Shown here one piece after another: positions 27,920-37,434 of a DNA stretch of 64,000 nucleotides (within the stretch, counting starts at the first letter, position 1; the number at the start of each line of letters is the position of its first letter). The notes under the pieces are model-generated. The model was not told the DNA's origin. It saw only the letters and a program-made list of their open reading frames with translations, and did not search any database. Position numbers and translations under genes: made by a program. The DNA comes from Candidatus Krumholzibacteriota bacterium (lineage in GTDB: Bacteria; Krumholzibacteriota; Krumholzibacteriia; JAJRXK01), in assembly GCA_029262065.1 (NCBI GenBank), contig JAJDAC010000041.1, positions 62,001 through 126,000 on the forward strand, read 5' to 3'.

Positions 27920-28486
27920 ATGCGTCTTGCTGATCTGCGCCGATTTTTCGTCCTATCCCTGCTCGTGGTGCTGGGCTCAGAACCCGCCTCCGCGACCCTG
28001 GTTCTGCAGCGAACCACGCAGCAACTCGGATCCGACTCCGATGTGGTCGTACAGGGGACGGTCGAAGCCGTTCAGCCATTCTGGAACGCCGAGGGAACCC
28101 GCATCCTGACCGCGATCGACATTCGGGTTGAGACCGCCCACAAAGGGGCGCCGGCGCAGACAATTCGGGTCGTCCAGATGGGCGGCACCCTCGATGGCAT
28201 GCGCATGACGGTGGCCGGAGCCCTGCAGTGGACGCCGGGCGAAGAGATCCTGGTCTTTCTGGAATCCAGCCAAGACAGCTACCGGGTAGCGGGGTTCACC
28301 CAAGGCAAGTTCTCGCTCGAGCGCGATCCCGCCACGCGTGAACTCTACGCGACGCGCGAGCTCCCCGAGGGCGCCAAACTGCTCGATCGACCGGGTGGAC
28401 GCGCCGTGTCTGATGGCCGCGCCGTCAGAACGTCCATCAAGGAACTGCTGGCCGAAGCCCTGCCCCAGCTGAACGGAGGGGAGTGA
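27920..28486 (+). CDS. Small secreted protein paired with the giant matrixin
   Basis: A 188-aa protein with a signal peptide (MRLADLRRFFVLSLLVVLGS). The body has an OB-like run of beta strands: DSDVVVQGTVEAVQPFWN, then TAIDIRVETAHKGA, then GALQWTPGEEILVFLE. I recall uncharacterised secreted proteins with this VVxGxVExV..W..EG..I.T layout next to matrixin metalloproteases; no function is known. It ends 3 bp before the 28490 gene, so the two are an operon. It could be a chaperone, inhibitor or adaptor of the protease, which is inference from the arrangement only. Confidence 0.75.
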   Translation: MRLADLRRFFVLSLLVVLGSEPASATLVLQRTTQQLGSDSDVVVQGTVEAVQPFWNAEGTRILTAIDIRVETAHKGAPAQTIRVVQMGGTLDGMRMTVAGALQWTPGEEILVFLESSQDSYRVAGFTQGKFSLERDPATRELYATRELPEGAKLLDRPGGRAVSDGRAVRTSIKELLAEALPQLNGGE

Positions 28487-28489
28487 GCC

Positions 28490-31400
28490 ATGAAGCAATT
28501 CACGACTACAAGCACCGCTCTTCTTATCCTTCTTCTGCTGGCCGTACCCACGTTTGCTCAGATCGTCGACACCGATGGCGACGGAGTTGAAGATGGCACC
28601 GACCTGTGTCCCAACGAAGACGCAAGTGGCTTCGACGCAAATGGCGACGGCTGCCTCGATGATCCGCGCGGAGCCCGGCACATCGAGTTCTGGGCCACCA
28701 CTGATTTGCCTCTCAACTACGTCGTACACGAGGACGGGGCCCCCAACGTTACCGACGGCAGCGATTTCGCGGCCATCGACGCCGCCTTCCAAGCCTGGAC
28801 GTCACTGCCCGACGCTTTCATGTCGGCCACCAATACCGGCACGACACCGCAAGCACAGGCCAGCGGCATCGACGGCATCCACCAGGTAACGTTCTCGGAC
28901 ATGAGTTTCAACTTCGGCAGCGCAGTGCTCGCGGTGGGCTTGACCACCTCGTTCACGGAACCCGCGAACTTTCTGGGACGCGACGTACTCCCGGGGCAGA
29001 TCGTGGATGCCGACATGATGTTCAACCCCACCAAGCAATTCCGAACTTCGAGCTGGGGTCTGCCCAACGCTGCCGATATCCAGGCCACGGCTACGCACGA
29101 GGCGGGACATCTGTTCGGCCTGGCTCACTCGGCCGTCGTGACTTCCACCATGTTCTACGTTCTGCCTCCCGGCGAGAACGCACGTACGCTCGAATCCGAC
29201 GACGAACTGGCGCTGTTCAAGGCCTACCCCGAACCCGGTCCACTGGGTTCGGCTACGCGACTCGACGGCGCGGTGGTGGACGGCGGCGGGTTCCCGGTTC
29301 CTGGCGCAGCTGTATTCCTCATAAGTACGGCCACCGGTGACACCACGGCGTGTGACTACACGCTGCCCACCGGAGCCTACACATTCGTCGGTGCTGCACC
29401 GGGTAACTACACGGTCGCCATCCATCCGTTGGACGGGTCCTCTGGCATCCGCTTCCTGGTGCCCGGGTTCATCAATCAACTGGTGCAGGATACCGCGGTG
29501 CAGAACTTCGTACCGGAGTCCTGGAGCCTCGACGAAACCACGAGCGACGACCCAACCGTAGCCGACCCGATCAACCTGGCGACGGGCGTACCCGTAACCG
29601 GTATCGACATCATCACCAACGTCGACCTCCTCCCGCCGCTGGTTCAGGACCAACGTCCACTACCCGGTTCCACCGGCGTGGGAATCGACGCGGCCGTACT
29701 CATCTCGTTCGACGAACCCATCGACGATGCGACAATTCAGGGGAATTTCTCACTGACGGATCCGTCGGGGGGATTCGTGTCCGGGTTGGCTTCAATTTTC
29801 AGGGACGACCGGGTGATCTCCTTCACCCCGAATCGGCCTCTCGACTTCGGAACCGACTACACCCTCACGCTGGGCAGCGGTCTGAGCGACCGCTTCGGCA
29901 ATCCGCTGGGCAGCGATCAGGAGGCTACGTTCTCCACCGAGCCCCGCCCCGCGGTGTCGATCAACAGTCTTACCCCCAATCGCGGCGTGGCCGGAACCAG
30001 CGTCGTGATCAACGGCGAGGGATTCGATGTAGATACGGCAAACACCACGGTGCTCTTCGACGGCATCCCCGCCACGATCACCTCGGCGTCTTCCATCCGA
30101 CTCATCGCCACGGTTCCCTCGTCGATCGATGTTGGCAGTTACCAGGTCAGTGTCACGGTAGCGGGTACGACGAACGAGACCAGCAACGATCTCTTGTTCA
30201 GTGTCCTCACGTTGCAGGAGATTGCGCGCGGAACCGACGTGGGCGTGGCCAACCTGGCCGGGGCGCCTCGTGCGCTCACGACGAAACAAGATGGTTCGCT
30301 TGCCTACGTCGGCACCAGCGTCGGCGTATCGACCGTTGTCGTCGACCCCGCTCAGCCCAGCTACCTGACTTCAGATCCCATTTCGCAACTCAGTGACCCT
30401 ATTGCGGCCATCGACATCACGCCGGACGGCCGCCGGGTCTACGCTCTCAGTCGAGCCCAGCAGCGCCTGCATTGGATCGATGCGGACGCAACCTCAGCGA
30501 ACTTCAACGAGGTGCTCGCAACGATCGATTTGAGCGAGGAACCGCTGGGTATCGCGATTGAACCCGCCGGCAAGCGTGCGTTCGTGCCCATGGCCGATGG
30601 AAGCGTCCAGATCTGGGATGTGAAGTTCGACGACGGCACCTACGGCAACACGTTCAACCGCCAGATCGGACAGATCGACAACGTGGCCGGCGGCGCGGTG
30701 GGATCGGTGGCCTTCGATCCCAGCAACGAGCTACTCCTGCTTCCAACCGGCGCCGGGACTCTCGCCATCTACGCAATGGAAACCCTCGAAGTGTTGGCCG
30801 AAGTAAACGTGGGAGTAGACCCGCGGCGGGTCAAAGTCGACCCCGCCGGAAAACTGGCCTACGTCACCGATGGCAATGGCATTGTATCGGTAGTGTCGCT
30901 GGGCGATCTCGCCGAGGCGGCCGCGAATGGGACCGCCCCGGCCGTCCCTGCTTTCAAGGTGCAGGACATCGAATTGGGCGGCACGGCCCGGGGTCTTGCA
31001 ATCACCCCAGCCGCCCTGTTCGCCTACGTTGCCAATCGCGAGTTCGATCAGGTTGAGGTCATTGACCTCGATTCCTCGAGCTCCACCTTCCGCACATCGG
31101 CGGCCGAGATCCCCACCGGATCGAATCCCGTCGCAACGTCGCTTTCCCTGGATGCGAACTATCTGTTCACTTTGGTCGAGGGCGCCAACCAACTGCAGGT
31201 GACAGCCATCGGCTTCGGCCCGGTACTACGCAGTGTGTACCCCCGACTCGTACAACCAGGTGACTACGTTGCCATCTCCGGTTCTGGCTTCACAGACCCC
31301 GAGTGTGCGACCACCGTGTGCCCACCCGGAACCGGCGAGCGCATCTGGTTTGGTGACATCGAAGCCACGAACTTTGAGATCATCCCCACCGGCGATGCTT

Positions 31401-34400
31401 TCTTGAATGTACGCGTGCCCGCTGGATTCACCGGCGGACCGGTGCGGGTGCAAGTTCTGGGAGGCGGACCACCCACGGCGCCCGATCCCTACTCGAATGC
31501 CATTTTCTTGCGCGCGCTGGAACCGGGCGACCCGTTTGACCCGGAGATTGGCGAAGGTCTGAGTTCGTCGATCTCGATGGATTCGAGCAACGGCTACGAT
31601 TTCGATGACGCCGAGGAGCAGGGACTCACCAACGTGGCCGAGGTCTCTCCCAACGGTGAAATCGTCGTACTGGGCGGTTTCGGCACCATCTGGATTTTGG
31701 ACGGACGCACCACCAGCAACACGTACAATCAGGAGCTGGCCGAACTTCCCATGAGCGTGGATGAGCGGGTCGAAGACGTAGCGTTTTCAGCCGATGGATC
31801 GCGCCTCTACGTCTCGCTCCGAACGTTCCAGATAGAGCCTGGCGACGGTGCGGCGGTCGTCGACATCGTCGACGTGAATCCCAACAGCCCCAGCTTCGCA
31901 ACGGTTCTGGGGCAAATTGACATGAGCCTCATCGACAACTGTTTCGGACCGGCTCGGATCTACACGCATCCCGCGGGTGACTATCTGTTCATTGAGGACT
32001 CGTGCAACGATGCGTTGGTGGTGGCCGACATCCAGCCAGGATCCTTGACCGAGAACGAGATTGTCATACGGCCCACTTTCTTCGGTACCAATCGCGGCGG
32101 CGACTTCCACCCCGGCGGAGACCACTTGTACACCGTTGTTGATACCGAGGTGAAGATCACCAACACCAACCCGTTGAGCGCGGGATGGAGCGAAACCAAC
32201 GACTTTTTTCCTGCAACAACATTCTGGAATATGACGCCGCACACGGTAGCGTTCACACCGGACGGCGCAAGGGCGATGGTCCTGCTATCACAAGACAATC
32301 CCCCGGGAGGCGCCAACAGCGAGAACTACTACGTCGCCACCCTCGACACGAGCGATCCGCGAAACCCGGTGGAGCTGTATCCCCCCCAGTTTGTCCTCGC
32401 TGGAGAAACCCTGACGGCTCCGGCGGGAGAGATCATCGTTTCTCCTCAAGGGCACCGCATGATCGTGCAGGTCGCACGCTTCGGTGTGTCGCTGTGGGAC
32501 ATCACTGCAGCGACCTACGTGAGCATTGCCAGTGTCGGCAGCGAAGGCTCCACGGATACGGCGGCTGGCCTTGCCTTTACTCCCGACGGCGAACGCGCGT
32601 ACTTCACGGAGCGTCAGTCCTCAACTGTGGGCTACAACCGCGCCCAGCTTCTGAACTTCGTCTCGGCAAACTCCACTGACATAACCGTTCTTTCGGGGGA
32701 TGCCCAGGTTGGCGTGGCGGGGCAACCGCTACCGGCCCCCGTGCGAATCCAGATCACGGACGTAAATCAGTTTCCCAGACCCGGTGTTGCCCTTCAGGTA
32801 AGCATCATCGGGGGCGGATCTCTTCCCAACGGGAGCGACCGACAGATCTTGTCCACGAACAACAATGGGATTGCGGAGATCAACTGGACACTGGGACCCA
32901 ACCCCGATGTGCCGGGCCAGACCACTCCGGGCAACCGGATGTTCTTGAACCTAGGCAGCACGGGCCAACTGCCAGTTGCGTTCTACGCCGACTCGATCGA
33001 GAACCCCGCGTTGCTACCTCTGAACTTCGTGCAGGTTCTGCCCGCCGACGAGGCCACGAACGTATCGGCTACCACGTCCGTACAGGCCATCTTCTCGCGT
33101 CCGGTCGATCCGGCGACCGCCAATCTCACCGCGTTCTTCGTACATCCTGAAGCGGGAGTCGATCCGGTACCAGCCATCGTGGGCCTGGCCGACAACGCCC
33201 GACGGGTGTCGCTCACACCCATCACGCCGCTGGCCTTTGATACGGCCTACGACGTGGAGATCACGGGTGGCCTGCAAGACACCGACGCGAACGCATTGAC
33301 CAATCCCACGACGACCTCGTTCGTCACCTCATTTCCACCGGCCTTGCGACTCAGCTCAGTGAGCCCACCCAGCGCCACCGTGGGAATCGAATTGATCTTG
33401 GGCGGGCGAGGATTCAATGCCGACCCTGCTTTGAACACGGTGTTCTTCAACAACGTGGCCGTCACCGCGGTGGACGCCGGACCCGACTTCTTGCGCGTGC
33501 GCGTTCCCGCGAATGCCACCACCGGATTGATCCGCGTGGAAGCCAACTCACAGGTCAGCTCCACGCTGGGGTTCACGGTGCTGGTGCCAAACACGTCGCC
33601 GCTCGATGAAGTCGTAGCCTCTTTGGGCAGCGGTTCGTCTACCAAAGGCGTGTCGCTCTCACCAGACGGCACTCGTGCCTATACGCTGAGCCCGGAAGCG
33701 AATCTGGTCATTCCGATCGACATGGAGACCTTCACCAGCGGCGACGGTATTCCGGTGGGCAACAATCCGGTGTCCATCGACATTCACCCCGACGGCACCC
33801 TTGCCTACGTGGCCAACTTTGGCTCGAACGACATATCTGTCATCGATGTCGACCCCACCTCGGGCACCTTCGAAGAGGTTGTCGCTCGCATACCCACGGG
33901 CAACTCTCCCATCGATCTCGCCGTTTCACCGCAGGGAGACGACGTATTTGTCGCCCACGCCGCGGAGACGTTCTTCAACATCATCGATGGCAACTCCTCC
34001 AGCTCCACGTTCAACCAGGTCGTGGCCAGCGTGGGCTCGGGAACCACCTCGAAGGCCGTGGCCATCGATCCCGACGGAACCCGAGTGTTCTTCGGCACCA
34101 ACGTGGGCTACTTCATCGTGGAGCAGCCCGGCTTCGAAACCGTGGTGGCCAGCGTCGCCAGCGGCTCGTCGACGAAAGCCCTGAAGATCACGCCCGACGG
34201 AACGTTGCTCATCGTGCTGGACACGACGGGGTCGGTCGACATCTACGATGTCAACCAGACCAGCTCGGCGTTCAATTCGGTGGTGGCCTCGCTGGGTAGT
34301 GGCTCTTCGACCAAGGGAGTCAGCCTCTCTCCCGATGGCACGTTGCTCTACTTGTTCCAGGAAGATAGCGACGACATCCTGGTGTTCTCGCTGGAGATCC

Positions 34401-35803
34401 TGAACGGCGTGTCGGCCATGGATGAAGCCACGACACCGCCGGCGCAGGTCGCCGTGAACCTGGTGAAGACCGTCAACTTCGGCCCGGATCCCAGCGCCAT
34501 GGCGTTCGATCCCACCGGCGGCGGTCTGGCCATCGTGGCCACCGCGGGTGATCTACAGCTCAAGTTGATCAACACCAGCAGCGTGTCCCTGACAACGGTC
34601 GCGGCGACCATTCGGGTCACGCCCCGCACCCTCAACCTGAACTCCAACGGACGCTACGTCACTGGTTCGATCGAGCTGCCGCCGAATATCTTCCCGAAGG
34701 ACATCGTCAAGTCGACCGTGATCTTGTACAGCGATAATCCGCTCGTGGGAATTCTGGCCGACCCGGACAAAGGGGAAATCACGGACGAGAACGGAAACGG
34801 CATCGATGAGCTGATCGTGAAGTTCGACCGGGCTGCTTTCCAGGAGATCATTCCCGAGGGAGACAGCGTACTGGTGGTCATCGAGGGCCTACTCGAAGAC
34901 GGACGCACCTTCCGTGGCGAAGACTTCATTCGCACGAAGCGCCCATCGGTGACCTTCCCCACCGGAGGCGAGGTGTTGGAATCGGGTGCGACGGTCGATG
35001 TGACCTGGACCTCACCCAGCGACGTAGATGCGGACTTCGTTGACGTGTACTACTCCACGGACGGCGGCGATAACTGGTTCCCGATTGCCGACAAGGTCCC
35101 GGACACCGGAGCCACCCCCTGGAACTTGCCGTTCATAGAGACTGAGGATGCTCGGGTTCTCGTGGTCTTGTTCGAGAACAACAGCGAGGCCGGCGGAGGC
35201 ATCAGCCCAGCTCCGTTTTCTATCACGGGAATGCCCGTGGCCGTGTCTTTGCAAGACGTGCAGCTGGATGTTCAGCAGGGCAACGCCGTCCTTCGCTGGA
35301 ACGTCTACGCCGCCGCTGCACGCCCGGGCTTCCATGTGCTGCGCAGTGAACGTGAGGACGGAAACTTCGAGCGCATCACCCACCAAACGGTGACCGAAGG
35401 CGAACTCGGATTCGAGTTCGAAGACGAAGCCATTCGAGGCAACCGTACCTACTACTACCTGCTTGAAGAATCCTGGGGTGGCAACGCCGGGACCAAGCAC
35501 GGACCGTTCATGCTCAAGAACCTGGTAAGCAACTCACTCGAGCAGAACTATCCGAACGCGTTCAACCCCATTACCAACATCCGGTTTTCGGTCGCCCAGC
35601 GCGGCCCCGTGAAGTTGGTTCTCTACAATGTCGCCGGACAAAGGGTGAAGACGTTGATCAACAAGGTGCTCGAAGCCGACACCTACCAGGTGGAGTGGAA
35701 CGGGCGCGATGAGAACGGCAAGGATGTCTCCAGCGGCATCTATCTGTACCGCATGGAGACCTCGGGATTCGTGGCGTCGCGGAAGATGACCCTGGTGCGC
35801 TAG
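28490..35803 (+). CDS. Giant secreted matrixin-like metalloprotease with propellers, Ig/IPT domains and FlgD-like C-terminus
   Basis: A 2437-aa protein. Signal peptide 1-23, then a thrombospondin type 3-like Ca-binding segment at ~25-55 (DTDGDGVEDGTDLCPNED). The metalloprotease domain is at ~60-255 with zinc site HEAGHLFGLAH (H203, H207, H213) and a Met-turn TSTMFYV. After it come a carboxypeptidase-regulatory-like domain (~265-330), a Big_5-like domain (~380-480), an IPT/TIG domain (~485-575), a YVTN/lactonase-type propeller (~575-905), a second IPT, a second propeller, a Big_1-like domain (~1395), another Big_5 and IPT, a third propeller with repeats, a FnIII-like segment, and a FlgD/type-9-sorting-like end (NYPNAFNPITNIRFSV ... 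SSGIYLYRMETSGF). Likely surface-attached or secreted. Confidence 0.9.
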   Translation: MKQFTTTSTALLILLLLAVPTFAQIVDTDGDGVEDGTDLCPNEDASGFDANGDGCLDDPRGARHIEFWATTDLPLNYVVHEDGAPNVTDGSDFAAIDAAFQAWTSLPDAFMSATNTGTTPQAQASGIDGIHQVTFSDMSFNFGSAVLAVGLTTSFTEPANFLGRDVLPGQIVDADMMFNPTKQFRTSSWGLPNAADIQATATHEAGHLFGLAHSAVVTSTMFYVLPPGENARTLESDDELALFKAYPEPGPLGSATRLDGAVVDGGGFPVPGAAVFLISTATGDTTACDYTLPTGAYTFVGAAPGNYTVAIHPLDGSSGIRFLVPGFINQLVQDTAVQNFVPESWSLDETTSDDPTVADPINLATGVPVTGIDIITNVDLLPPLVQDQRPLPGSTGVGIDAAVLISFDEPIDDATIQGNFSLTDPSGGFVSGLASIFRDDRVISFTPNRPLDFGTDYTLTLGSGLSDRFGNPLGSDQEATFSTEPRPAVSINSLTPNRGVAGTSVVINGEGFDVDTANTTVLFDGIPATITSASSIRLIATVPSSIDVGSYQVSVTVAGTTNETSNDLLFSVLTLQEIARGTDVGVANLAGAPRALTTKQDGSLAYVGTSVGVSTVVVDPAQPSYLTSDPISQLSDPIAAIDITPDGRRVYALSRAQQRLHWIDADATSANFNEVLATIDLSEEPLGIAIEPAGKRAFVPMADGSVQIWDVKFDDGTYGNTFNRQIGQIDNVAGGAVGSVAFDPSNELLLLPTGAGTLAIYAMETLEVLAEVNVGVDPRRVKVDPAGKLAYVTDGNGIVSVVSLGDLAEAAANGTAPAVPAFKVQDIELGGTARGLAITPAALFAYVANREFDQVEVIDLDSSSSTFRTSAAEIPTGSNPVATSLSLDANYLFTLVEGANQLQVTAIGFGPVLRSVYPRLVQPGDYVAISGSGFTDPECATTVCPPGTGERIWFGDIEATNFEIIPTGDAFLNVRVPAGFTGGPVRVQVLGGGPPTAPDPYSNAIFLRALEPGDPFDPEIGEGLSSSISMDSSNGYDFDDAEEQGLTNVAEVSPNGEIVVLGGFGTIWILDGRTTSNTYNQELAELPMSVDERVEDVAFSADGSRLYVSLRTFQIEPGDGAAVVDIVDVNPNSPSFATVLGQIDMSLIDNCFGPARIYTHPAGDYLFIEDSCNDALVVADIQPGSLTENEIVIRPTFFGTNRGGDFHPGGDHLYTVVDTEVKITNTNPLSAGWSETNDFFPATTFWNMTPHTVAFTPDGARAMVLLSQDNPPGGANSENYYVATLDTSDPRNPVELYPPQFVLAGETLTAPAGEIIVSPQGHRMIVQVARFGVSLWDITAATYVSIASVGSEGSTDTAAGLAFTPDGERAYFTERQSSTVGYNRAQLLNFVSANSTDITVLSGDAQVGVAGQPLPAPVRIQITDVNQFPRPGVALQVSIIGGGSLPNGSDRQILSTNNNGIAEINWTLGPNPDVPGQTTPGNRMFLNLGSTGQLPVAFYADSIENPALLPLNFVQVLPADEATNVSATTSVQAIFSRPVDPATANLTAFFVHPEAGVDPVPAIVGLADNARRVSLTPITPLAFDTAYDVEITGGLQDTDANALTNPTTTSFVTSFPPALRLSSVSPPSATVGIELILGGRGFNADPALNTVFFNNVAVTAVDAGPDFLRVRVPANATTGLIRVEANSQVSSTLGFTVLVPNTSPLDEVVASLGSGSSTKGVSLSPDGTRAYTLSPEANLVIPIDMETFTSGDGIPVGNNPVSIDIHPDGTLAYVANFGSNDISVIDVDPTSGTFEEVVARIPTGNSPIDLAVSPQGDDVFVAHAAETFFNIIDGNSSSSTFNQVVASVGSGTTSKAVAIDPDGTRVFFGTNVGYFIVEQPGFETVVASVASGSSTKALKITPDGTLLIVLDTTGSVDIYDVNQTSSAFNSVVASLGSGSSTKGVSLSPDGTLLYLFQEDSDDILVFSLEILNGVSAMDEATTPPAQVAVNLVKTVNFGPDPSAMAFDPTGGGLAIVATAGDLQLKLINTSSVSLTTVAATIRVTPRTLNLNSNGRYVTGSIELPPNIFPKDIVKSTVILYSDNPLVGILADPDKGEITDENGNGIDELIVKFDRAAFQEIIPEGDSVLVVIEGLLEDGRTFRGEDFIRTKRPSVTFPTGGEVLESGATVDVTWTSPSDVDADFVDVYYSTDGGDNWFPIADKVPDTGATPWNLPFIETEDARVLVVLFENNSEAGGGISPAPFSITGMPVAVSLQDVQLDVQQGNAVLRWNVYAAAARPGFHVLRSEREDGNFERITHQTVTEGELGFEFEDEAIRGNRTYYYLLEESWGGNAGTKHGPFMLKNLVSNSLEQNYPNAFNPITNIRFSVAQRGPVKLVLYNVAGQRVKTLINKVLEADTYQVEWNGRDENGKDVSSGIYLYRMETSGFVASRKMTLVR
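33611..34342 (+). repeat. Four VVASxGSGSSTKxxxxxPDGT repeats inside the giant protease
   Basis: Copies begin at 33611, 34019, 34142 and 34280, each 21 codons. Copies 1 and 4 encode nearly the same peptide with many synonymous differences, so the protein rather than the DNA is under selection. They mark blades of the third propeller; unequal spacing (408, 123, 138 bp) shows insertions between blades. Confidence 0.75.
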
Positions 35804-35828
35804 AAACGCCGACGTCAGCAAGAACGTG

Positions 35829-35861
35829 AGCCCCTCCGCCACCTGTGCGGAGGGGCTTTTT
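35829..35861 (+). terminator. Rho-independent terminator after the giant protease
   Basis: An 11-bp GC-rich stem, AGCCCCTCCGC / GCGGAGGGGCT, 7-nt loop, followed by TTTTT. It sits 26 bp after the stop codon. Confidence 0.9.
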
Positions 35862-36031
35862 CGTTCCCTGATCACTTCCTGTTGCTGACCGGCTCTTCCT
35901 GCTGTTGACCGACCCTGGCGCGTACAGGGCGAAGCTGTCACCAGCCGCCATTGCAGTGGCCATCGCCCCTGGCATTGGAGTACTGTCCGTTGCTCAACTG
36001 ACAGCGACGATAGACGTTTCCCGGAGGCATC

Positions 36032-37291
36032 ATGACAACCACCCTTGTTTTGGTCGTTGGCGTAACGCTCGTCGTCTCGGCTCTATGCTCGCTGCTCGAG
36101 GCCACTCTCTATTCCACACGGGTCGCCATCCTAGAAGCCGCAAGAGCCGACGGACGTCACATCGTGGCGGCGGGACACATGCTGGATCTGAAGCGGAATG
36201 TTTCAAAGCCAACCTCGGCCATCCTGATCCTGAATACGATTGCCAACACGGCGGGGGCGACGGTGGCGGGTATGCTTGCTGCGCAAGTTTGGGGCGGCGG
36301 CGTGGTGCCGCTCTTCTCGGCCGGACTTACCGCCGCAATCCTGTTCCTATCCGAGATTCTCCCGAAGACGTTCGGCGCCCTTCATTGGCGCGGCATCTGG
36401 CCATTCGTCGCCCTGCCGCTGAAGGGGTTGGTCACGGCAATGCGACCGTTGATCTGGGTGACCGAGCACTTTTCTTCGTTGATCGTGTCACGAGGTCGTA
36501 CCGCGCCGGTGACGACCGAAGCAGAGATCGTGGCCATGATTCGGATGGGGGCAGGTGCTGGACAGCTGACCCGGACCGAGACGGAGCTACTCACCTCGGT
36601 ATTTCATTTCGACGAACTTGTATGCAGCGATGTCATGATTCCGTGGACCAACGTCGTGCGCATCGAGGCAACGTGGACGCGCGAGCGTTGCGTGGACGTC
36701 ATTCGTGAGTCGGGTCACAGCCGCTATCCAGTTTGCGATGCCGGTGGTGGTGTGCTGGGCATCCTCAACGTTACGGATTTTGCGACCTCAGCGCCCGACG
36801 CCGGTATTGATTCTCTGCTCCGCCCAGCGATCAAGGTTCCGGAGTCGCTTTCTCTTCCGGCGTTGCTGCTCAACATGCAAGCGGAACCAGTGCGAGTCGC
36901 CATCGTCATCGACGAGTACGGCAACACGACCGGCCTTCTGACAGTGGTGGATCTCATCGAGGAGATCGTGGGGGTTCTCAGTGACGAGGTGAAACCGCGT
37001 GAGTCTGAAATCCACCGGGAGGCCGCGAATGTCTACCTCGTGTCGGGTGTGGTGCCCATCTCGCGCGTGCAGCGCGAAATTGGCATCGAGCTGCCGGAGC
37101 GACCCAACGCTCGGACGATGTCGGGGTGGCTGGCGGCACACCTCGGCCGCCTTCCCCGCGTTGGGGACGAGGTCAAGGTCGTAGGTGGCACCGTGAGGGT
37201 CGAGCGCGTAGTGAACCACCGTGCCGACCGAGTACGTGTCGTCGTTGACGACGTCCCCGATTCGTCGGAGGGGTCCGGGATGCCCGCATGA
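36032..37291 (+). CDS. CNNM/CorC-family (HlyC/CorC) membrane transporter
   Basis: A 419-aa protein. The N-terminal CNNM (DUF21) membrane domain spans ~1-145 and contains four hydrophobic stretches and the SEILPKTFG motif at ~107-115. It is followed by a CBS-pair at ~195-310 (VMIPWTNVV, SRYPVCD, IDEYGNTTGLLTVVDLIEEIVG), and a CorC_HlyC transporter-associated domain at ~325-410. Members move or regulate Mg/Co or other divalent cations across the inner membrane. The start has GGAGG about 7 bases upstream. It lies alone between two secreted-protein genes with its own upstream gap of 228 bp. Confidence 0.93.
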   Translation: MTTTLVLVVGVTLVVSALCSLLEATLYSTRVAILEAARADGRHIVAAGHMLDLKRNVSKPTSAILILNTIANTAGATVAGMLAAQVWGGGVVPLFSAGLTAAILFLSEILPKTFGALHWRGIWPFVALPLKGLVTAMRPLIWVTEHFSSLIVSRGRTAPVTTEAEIVAMIRMGAGAGQLTRTETELLTSVFHFDELVCSDVMIPWTNVVRIEATWTRERCVDVIRESGHSRYPVCDAGGGVLGILNVTDFATSAPDAGIDSLLRPAIKVPESLSLPALLLNMQAEPVRVAIVIDEYGNTTGLLTVVDLIEEIVGVLSDEVKPRESEIHREAANVYLVSGVVPISRVQREIGIELPERPNARTMSGWLAAHLGRLPRVGDEVKVVGGTVRVERVVNHRADRVRVVVDDVPDSSEGSGMPA

Positions 37292-37434
37292 CGGGGGCTT
37301 GAGCGGTGGAGTTGGCCTGGCGCGCGGGGCTTTTTCTTGACCAAGGCGTCATTCGAGTGCATTGATTTCACTCCCTCATGCACCTGTTAAGGACTCTGAA
37401 CCCCACACGCACTCCAAGATACAGGACGACACCC

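Noticed and set aside
35870-35915. Imperfect tandem repeat TTCCTGTTGCTGACCG / TTCCTGCTGTTGACCG after the giant protease
   Set aside because: Only two short imperfect copies, with no sign of a mobile element or array.
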